Source: an uncultured Bacteroidota bacterium (lineage in GTDB: Bacteria > Bacteroidota > Bacteroidia > Flavobacteriales > Flavobacteriaceae). Taken from it: a DNA stretch of 42,404 nt. The notes under the pieces are model-generated. The model saw only the letters and a list, made by a program, of their open reading frames with translations, had not been told where the DNA came from and made no database searches. The stretch is from assembly GCA_902519075.1 (NCBI GenBank), contig CABYIO010000009.1, forward strand, positions 1-42,404, written 5' to 3'. Position numbers and translations under genes: made by a program. This document shows, piece after piece, positions 37,383-42,404 of this stretch. Each line of letters starts with the position of its first letter. The stretch's first letter is position 1.

Positions 37383-37678
37383 AAAATAGACTTTTAAAAT
37401 TGATTAAGAGCACCTATGGTATCATTATAATTTTATTCATTATTTGGATGGTTTTTTTTGACAGTAATTCATTTATTATACATTATGAGTTAAATAATGA
37501 CATAAATGAATTGAATGATCAAAAATCTTATTATGAAAAGGAAATAGCGAAAGATAATATAGAATTACAATTGATACAATCAGACTCAGGTCTTGAAAAA
37601 TATGCCAGAGAAAAATTATTTATGAAAAAAGATAATGAAGAAATTTTTCTGATTGAATATGATACAATTTCTGATTAA
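37379..37678 (+). CDS. FtsB/DivIC family septum formation protein
   Basis: Single N-terminal TM (YGIIIILFIIWMVFFD) then coiled coil and GLEKYAREKLFMKKDNEEIFLIEY. Confidence 0.9.
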   Translation: MKNRLLKLIKSTYGIIIILFIIWMVFFDSNSFIIHYELNNDINELNDQKSYYEKEIAKDNIELQLIQSDSGLEKYAREKLFMKKDNEEIFLIEYDTISD

Positions 37679-38806
37679 ATGAAAGAATCAAAAAATCTAG
37701 AAAAAGCATGGAGAGATAAAATAATTTTAGATCTTGGAGAGGATCGTTATAAAAAATTATTTTCTATAACCAATGAGGGCATCACTATTTCTCCTCATTA
37801 CTCCTACAACAGAAAGTCTTTAGTTAATCCAGAAACCTTATTCTTCCCTAACGAATGGAATATTATCAACGAGATAAAATGCAATAAAACTACTAACCTA
37901 AATGAAGAGATAAAGCGATTGTATGCAAACGAAATAAAAAATTTAATTATATGTAATTATGAAGATCAATTTATTGATAATTCTTTTTTATCTCAAGGAA
38001 ATATATATTTTAAATCGGAAAGACCTGTAAAATATAATTCTGAATTTAAACTATTAATTGAACCTAACTTGGACAGCAAAGCACCAATAGACTCATGTAA
38101 ATTTGATCAAGAAAAATTCAGATTAAATTTATCCTCAGAATATTTTAAAAACTCTGGAGCAAACATCGTTCAAGAAATCGCATTTACTTTATCAGCTGGG
38201 ATTGATTATGTTAATAAATTTGGAAAAGGTCTATTTAACAAAATATCATTCGAGTTAATTCAGGGTAATAATTATTTTTTTGAAATTGCTAAAATTCAAG
38301 CTTTTAGGATTTTGTGGAGTATTATTTCAAAGAAATATGGGAATCAAATAGATGATTGTATTATCACTGTAAAACCAACAACTAAAAATAAAACAACTAA
38401 AAATTATAATAATAATATAATCAGAACTACATCTGAGTGTATGTCAGGAATATTAGGTGGTTGTGATTTTATAAAATCTATTCCATATGACATAAAATTT
38501 AAAGATGAAAACGAGTTTTCTCAAAGAATTACTAATAATCAACTTTTAATTCTAAAAAATGAAACATCAATTGAATCTGTTAATAATGCAATAAGTGGTA
38601 GTTATTATATCACATATTTAATCGAAAAATTGGCTGAAAAATCTCTTGAGTTAATAAAGAAAATTGAAAATAATGGCGGATACTTTCATGATCAAAAAAA
38701 TCAAATGATTTTTCAAGAGATTTTGTTGAACAAAAAGAAAGAAAAAGAACAATATGAGTCAGGAGATAAAGTTTTAGTCGGACAAAATAAATTTATAAAT
38801 GATTAG
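37679..38806 (+). CDS. mutA: methylmalonyl-CoA mutase small (beta) subunit, reduced
   Basis: 375 aa; directly upstream of mutB with 8-nt overlap; [103 protein letters not shown]. Confidence 0.9.
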   Translation: MKESKNLEKAWRDKIILDLGEDRYKKLFSITNEGITISPHYSYNRKSLVNPETLFFPNEWNIINEIKCNKTTNLNEEIKRLYANEIKNLIICNYEDQFIDNSFLSQGNIYFKSERPVKYNSEFKLLIEPNLDSKAPIDSCKFDQEKFRLNLSSEYFKNSGANIVQEIAFTLSAGIDYVNKFGKGLFNKISFELIQGNNYFFEIAKIQAFRILWSIISKKYGNQIDDCIITVKPTTKNKTTKNYNNNIIRTTSECMSGILGGCDFIKSIPYDIKFKDENEFSQRITNNQLLILKNETSIESVNNAISGSYYITYLIEKLAEKSLELIKKIENNGGYFHDQKNQMIFQEILLNKKKEKEQYESGDKVLVGQNKFIND

Positions 38807-40934
38807 AGAAGATCTAAATAAACTTGATTTAGCTGACTTTATACCCGTAAAAGGGGTTAATAATGAACAAAAAGAATTTGAGACTGATGAAAAAATCACT
38901 GTTAAGAATTATTATAACTTAAATGATTTGTCAAATCATAATCACATTCATTCAATTGCTGGCTTACCACCATTTGTTAGAGGACCATATTCATCCATGT
39001 ATACCAATAGGCCTTGGACTATCAGACAATATGCTGGCTTTTCAACTGCCAAAGAAAGTAATCAGTTTTATAGAGAAAATTTAAAGGCAGGTCAAAAAGG
39101 CCTTTCTGTTGCATTTGATTTACCGACACACAGGGGGTATGACTCTGACAATCATAGAGTCATTGGAGATATTGGTAAAGCTGGAGTTGCAATTGACACT
39201 GTTGAGGATATGAAAATTTTATTTGAAGGTATACCTCTTGACAAAATGAGTGTATCAATGACCATGAATGGGGCTGTCTTGCCAATTATGGCATTTTATA
39301 TTGTTGCAGCTGAAGAGCAAGGAGTGGATATTTCTAAACTTTCAGGCACAATACAAAATGATATTTTAAAGGAATATATGGTAAGAAATACTTTTATATA
39401 TCCCCCAGAAGAATCAATAAGAATTATAGCGGATATTTTTGAATTTACAAGTAAAAATATGCCAAAATTTAATAGCATAAGTATTTCCGGTTATCATATG
39501 CAAGAAGCTGGTGCAAGTGCTGATCTGGAACTTGCTTACACCTTAGCAAATGGGATTGAATATGTTAAAACAGGAATTAATGCTGGTCTTAAAGTTGATG
39601 AATTTGCCAACAGATTCTCGTTTTTTTGGGGAATCGGGATGAATCACTTTATGGAAATAGCTAAAATGAGAGCAGCTCGTTTTCTTTGGGCAAAATTAAT
39701 GAAGCAATTTAATCCTGAAAATGATAAATCATATTGTCTTCGCGCTCACTGCCAAACCAGTGGTTGGAGTTTGGCTGAACAGGAGCCATTTAATAATATT
39801 ACTAGAACAACAATCGAAGCATTATCAGCGGTTTTCGGGGGAACACAAAGCCTTCATACAAATTCATTAGATGAAGCTATTGGATTACCAACAAAATTTT
39901 CATCAAAAATTGCCAGAGATACTCAACTTATAATTCAAGAAGAAATTGATGTTTGTAATACAGTTGACCCATGGGGAGGAAGTTATTATGTTGAAAGTTT
40001 GACCCATCAACTTATAGAAAGAGCTATGATTCATATTAATGAAATCAATGATGCTGGAGGTATGACAAAAGCAATTGAAAAGGGAATACCAAAAATGAGG
40101 ATTGAACAGGCCGCAACAAGAAAACAGGCTAAAATTGATAATCAGAACTTTATAATTGTAGGGGTCAATAAATTTAAATTGAAGGAAGAGGAAATAATGA
40201 ATTTTCTAGAAATAGATAATCAAGAAGTAAAAAATAATCAGCTAAAGAAATTAAAAAAAGTAAAAAATACACGAAATGAAACTGAAGTAGTTGAAATATT
40301 GAATGAGCTAAGTTTAGCCGCAAAGGAAAAAAATAAAAATTTATTAGCTTTATCAATAAAAGCTGCCAAAGCTAGGGCTACACTAGGGGAAATAAGCACT
40401 GCTTTGGAAAAAGAATTTGGGCGTTATAAGTCTGAAATTAAAAGTTTTTCGGGTGTATATAAATCAAATATGAAGGATAATAGTTCTTATTTAAATGCAG
40501 TAAATCTTTCAGATAAATTTGCTGAGATTGATGGGCGAAGACCTAGAATTTTAATAGCAAAAATTGGACAAGATGGGCATGATAGAGGTGCAAAAGTTAT
40601 TGCAACTAGTTTCGCAGATATTGGATTTGATGTAGATATAGGGCCATTATTTCAAACTCCAGAGGAGGTTGCTAAACAAGCAGTTGAAAATGACGTACAT
40701 ATTATTGGGGTATCATCTCTTGCTGGTGGTCATAAAACCTTAGTTCCAAATCTGATAAAAGAATTAAAAAAGTATGATTGTGATGATAAAATGATTGTGG
40801 TTGGTGGTGTAATACCAAAAAAAGATTACGGCTTTTTATTTGATAAAGGAGTCAAATGTATTTTTGGTCCTGGTTCTAATATAGGTGAATCAGCTTGCGC
40901 TATACTTGAATCATTAATCAATAGCCACGGTTAA
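38799..40934 (+). CDS. mutB: methylmalonyl-CoA mutase large (alpha) subunit
   Basis: [81 protein letters not shown]-terminal B12 domain [15 protein letters not shown] (DxHxxG). Confidence 0.97.
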   Translation: MIREDLNKLDLADFIPVKGVNNEQKEFETDEKITVKNYYNLNDLSNHNHIHSIAGLPPFVRGPYSSMYTNRPWTIRQYAGFSTAKESNQFYRENLKAGQKGLSVAFDLPTHRGYDSDNHRVIGDIGKAGVAIDTVEDMKILFEGIPLDKMSVSMTMNGAVLPIMAFYIVAAEEQGVDISKLSGTIQNDILKEYMVRNTFIYPPEESIRIIADIFEFTSKNMPKFNSISISGYHMQEAGASADLELAYTLANGIEYVKTGINAGLKVDEFANRFSFFWGIGMNHFMEIAKMRAARFLWAKLMKQFNPENDKSYCLRAHCQTSGWSLAEQEPFNNITRTTIEALSAVFGGTQSLHTNSLDEAIGLPTKFSSKIARDTQLIIQEEIDVCNTVDPWGGSYYVESLTHQLIERAMIHINEINDAGGMTKAIEKGIPKMRIEQAATRKQAKIDNQNFIIVGVNKFKLKEEEIMNFLEIDNQEVKNNQLKKLKKVKNTRNETEVVEILNELSLAAKEKNKNLLALSIKAAKARATLGEISTALEKEFGRYKSEIKSFSGVYKSNMKDNSSYLNAVNLSDKFAEIDGRRPRILIAKIGQDGHDRGAKVIATSFADIGFDVDIGPLFQTPEEVAKQAVENDVHIIGVSSLAGGHKTLVPNLIKELKKYDCDDKMIVVGGVIPKKDYGFLFDKGVKCIFGPGSNIGESACAILESLINSHG

Positions 40935-40954
40935 CTTTACTGTTAACATTTTAA

Positions 40955-40974
40955 AATTTCTTTAACAAGAAATT
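40955..40974. repeat. Perfect inverted repeat AATTTCTT-taac-AAGAAATT between mutB and parA
   Basis: 8-bp stem, 4-nt loop read directly from the sequence; lacks the GC-rich stem and long T-tract of the other terminators in the window. Confidence 0.6.
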
Positions 40975-41028
40975 GTTCTTATTACATTTTATTAATTGTA
41001 AATTTAAAATTCATTATTTTTTTAAAAA

Positions 41029-41799
41029 ATGAGCAAGACTATTGCTATTTCTAATCAAAAAGGTGGAGTTGGAAAAACAACAACTTCGGTCAATTTGTCG
41101 TCTGCACTTGCAGCATTAGAAAAAAAAGTCTTACTAATTGATTTTGATCCACAAGCAAATTCCAGCTCATCCATAGGAGTCGAGGTAAATATTGGAAGTA
41201 AAACAATATATAATTTATTGGAAAATGAGTGTTCTACTAATGATTGCATTTATAAAACTAAACTCGAATTCCTTGATGTAATTCCTGCCCACATTGATTT
41301 AGTAGGAATAGAGATTGAATCGGTTAACATGATTGAAAGGGAGTATTTATTAAAGAATGCGATCATGGAGGTGGCAACAAATTATGATTTTATAATTATT
41401 GACTGCCCTCCTTCTCTGGGGTTATTAACAATTAATGCATTGTCTGCATCTGATTCAGTTTTGATTCCAATACAATGTGAATATTTAGCACTTGAGGGTT
41501 TGGGTAAACTATTAAATACTATAAAAAGTATCCAAAAAATTCACAATGAAAACCTTTTAATAGAAGGACTTCTTTTGACAATGTATGATACTCGCTTAAA
41601 TCTTTCAAATCAGGTTAAAAAAGAAGTAAAAACCCATTTCAATGAAATGGTATTTAAAACAGTCATTCACAGAAATGTAAGACTAGGTGAGGCAACAAGT
41701 TATGGCAAAAGTATCATTGATTATGATGTTAGCAGCAAAGGAGCTGATAATTATTTAAATTTGGCAAAAGAACTTATTTCAAAAACTCACAATGGCTAA
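41029..41799 (+). CDS. parA: ParA/Soj family chromosome-partitioning ATPase
   Basis: KTIAISNQKGGVGKTTTSVNLSSALA (deviant Walker A), LIDFDPQANSSSSIG, FIIIDCPPSLGLLTINAL, EYLALEGLGKLLNTI. Confidence 0.96.
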   Translation: MSKTIAISNQKGGVGKTTTSVNLSSALAALEKKVLLIDFDPQANSSSSIGVEVNIGSKTIYNLLENECSTNDCIYKTKLEFLDVIPAHIDLVGIEIESVNMIEREYLLKNAIMEVATNYDFIIIDCPPSLGLLTINALSASDSVLIPIQCEYLALEGLGKLLNTIKSIQKIHNENLLIEGLLLTMYDTRLNLSNQVKKEVKTHFNEMVFKTVIHRNVRLGEATSYGKSIIDYDVSSKGADNYLNLAKELISKTHNG

Positions 41800-42404
41800 A
41801 GCAACAAAGAAACAGGTTTTAGGTAGAGGTTTAACATCTATTTTGAAAGATTCAAAAAATAACCCTGGCTCAATTTCTAACATAAATACTAATTATAGTA
41901 CAGAAATTGATATTTCAAAAATTACCCTAAATCCATTTCAGCCAAGATCAGCTTTTGATAAAGAAAAACTAGAGGAATTGGTCATTTCAATTAAAAATAT
42001 TGGCCTAATTCAACCAATAACAATAAAAAAAATATCAAAAAATAAATTTCAATTAATTTCAGGAGAGAGAAGATTAAGAGCATTTAAAAAGTTAAGGATT
42101 GATAAAATACCATGCTACATAAGAAAGGCTGACGATCAACAATCCCTTGAAATGGCATTAGTTGAAAATATACACAGACAAGACTTAGATTCTATTGAAA
42201 TTGCTATTTCTTATAAAAGACTAATTGAAGAAATTAAACTTACACAGGAGGAATTGAGTGAAAAAATCGGAAAAAAAAGATCAACAATAACTAATTATTT
42301 GAGACTACTAAAACTCAATCCAATAATACAAAGCGGTATAAAGGATGGTTTCATCTCAATGGGACACGGAAGGGCAATGATAAATATTGATGATGAAAAA
42401 CTAC
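41792..42404 (+). CDS. parB: ParB/Spo0J chromosome-partitioning protein, truncated at right edge
   Basis: Manual translation from ATG 41792: MAKATKKQVLGRGLTSILKDSKN...; later NPFQPR.AFDKEKLEELVISIKNIGLIQPITIKK, LISGERRLRAFKKL, ALVENIHRQDL. Not in the ORF track; no stop before the window end. Confidence 0.95.
   Translation, partial: MAKATKKQVLGRGLTSILKDSKNNPGSISNINTNYSTEIDISKITLNPFQPRSAFDKEKLEELVISIKNIGLIQPITIKKISKNKFQLISGERRLRAFKKLRIDKIPCYIRKADDQQSLEMALVENIHRQDLDSIEIAISYKRLIEEIKLTQEELSEKIGKKRSTITNYLRLLKLNPIIQSGIKDGFISMGHGRAMINIDDEKL

Noticed and set aside
40955-40974. Inverted repeat as a parS centromere site
   Set aside because: Does not resemble the conserved TGTTTCACGTGAAACA parS consensus; kept only as an unexplained repeat.
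1-42404. Possible CRISPR arrays, IS elements, prophage, retrons, toxin-antitoxin or defence genes
   Set aside because: No regularly spaced direct repeats, transposase/integrase/reverse-transcriptase/nuclease motifs or phage genes were seen; essentially all space is filled by housekeeping-type genes.

Overview
This is an AT-rich window that reads as a streamlined chromosomal core region of a Bacteroidota (Flavobacteriia-like) bacterium. The support is a T9SS C-terminal sorting domain, TAnnTTTG-type promoters, the large single-chain PurL, DUF4199/DUF6580 proteins and a udk-ftsB/divIC-mutA-mutB cluster. About 34 protein genes tile it densely: YqgE (5'-truncated), START-like, HisS, the rpsF-rpsR-rplI operon, PriA, RlmH, RdgB-type NTPase, PurB, an S41 peptidase, RmuC, CarB, RpmH, MtaB, an SBP_bac_5 lipoprotein, two GNATs, RpmE (type B), DUF4199, a GT2, a phosphohexomutase, an MsbA-like ABC exporter, PurL, an M14 peptidase with T9SS tail, MarR, a PlsC-like acyltransferase, TrxB, a PQQ-type sugar dehydrogenase, Udk, FtsB/DivIC, MutA/MutB, ParA and ParB (3'-truncated). 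There is one tRNA-Met(CAT) and several clear intrinsic terminators. I found no CRISPR array, transposon, prophage, toxin-antitoxin module, defence cassette or secondary-metabolite cluster, and nothing I would call a new system. The observations worth a second look are small: rpmH missing from the ORF track, mis-extended starts, recurrent 4-nt stop-stop overlaps at convergent junctions, a tRNA 3' end abutting the hisS stop codon, well-formed flavobacterial promoters, a palindrome upstream of marR, a reduced MutA subunit, and inverted/direct repeats upstream of parA.
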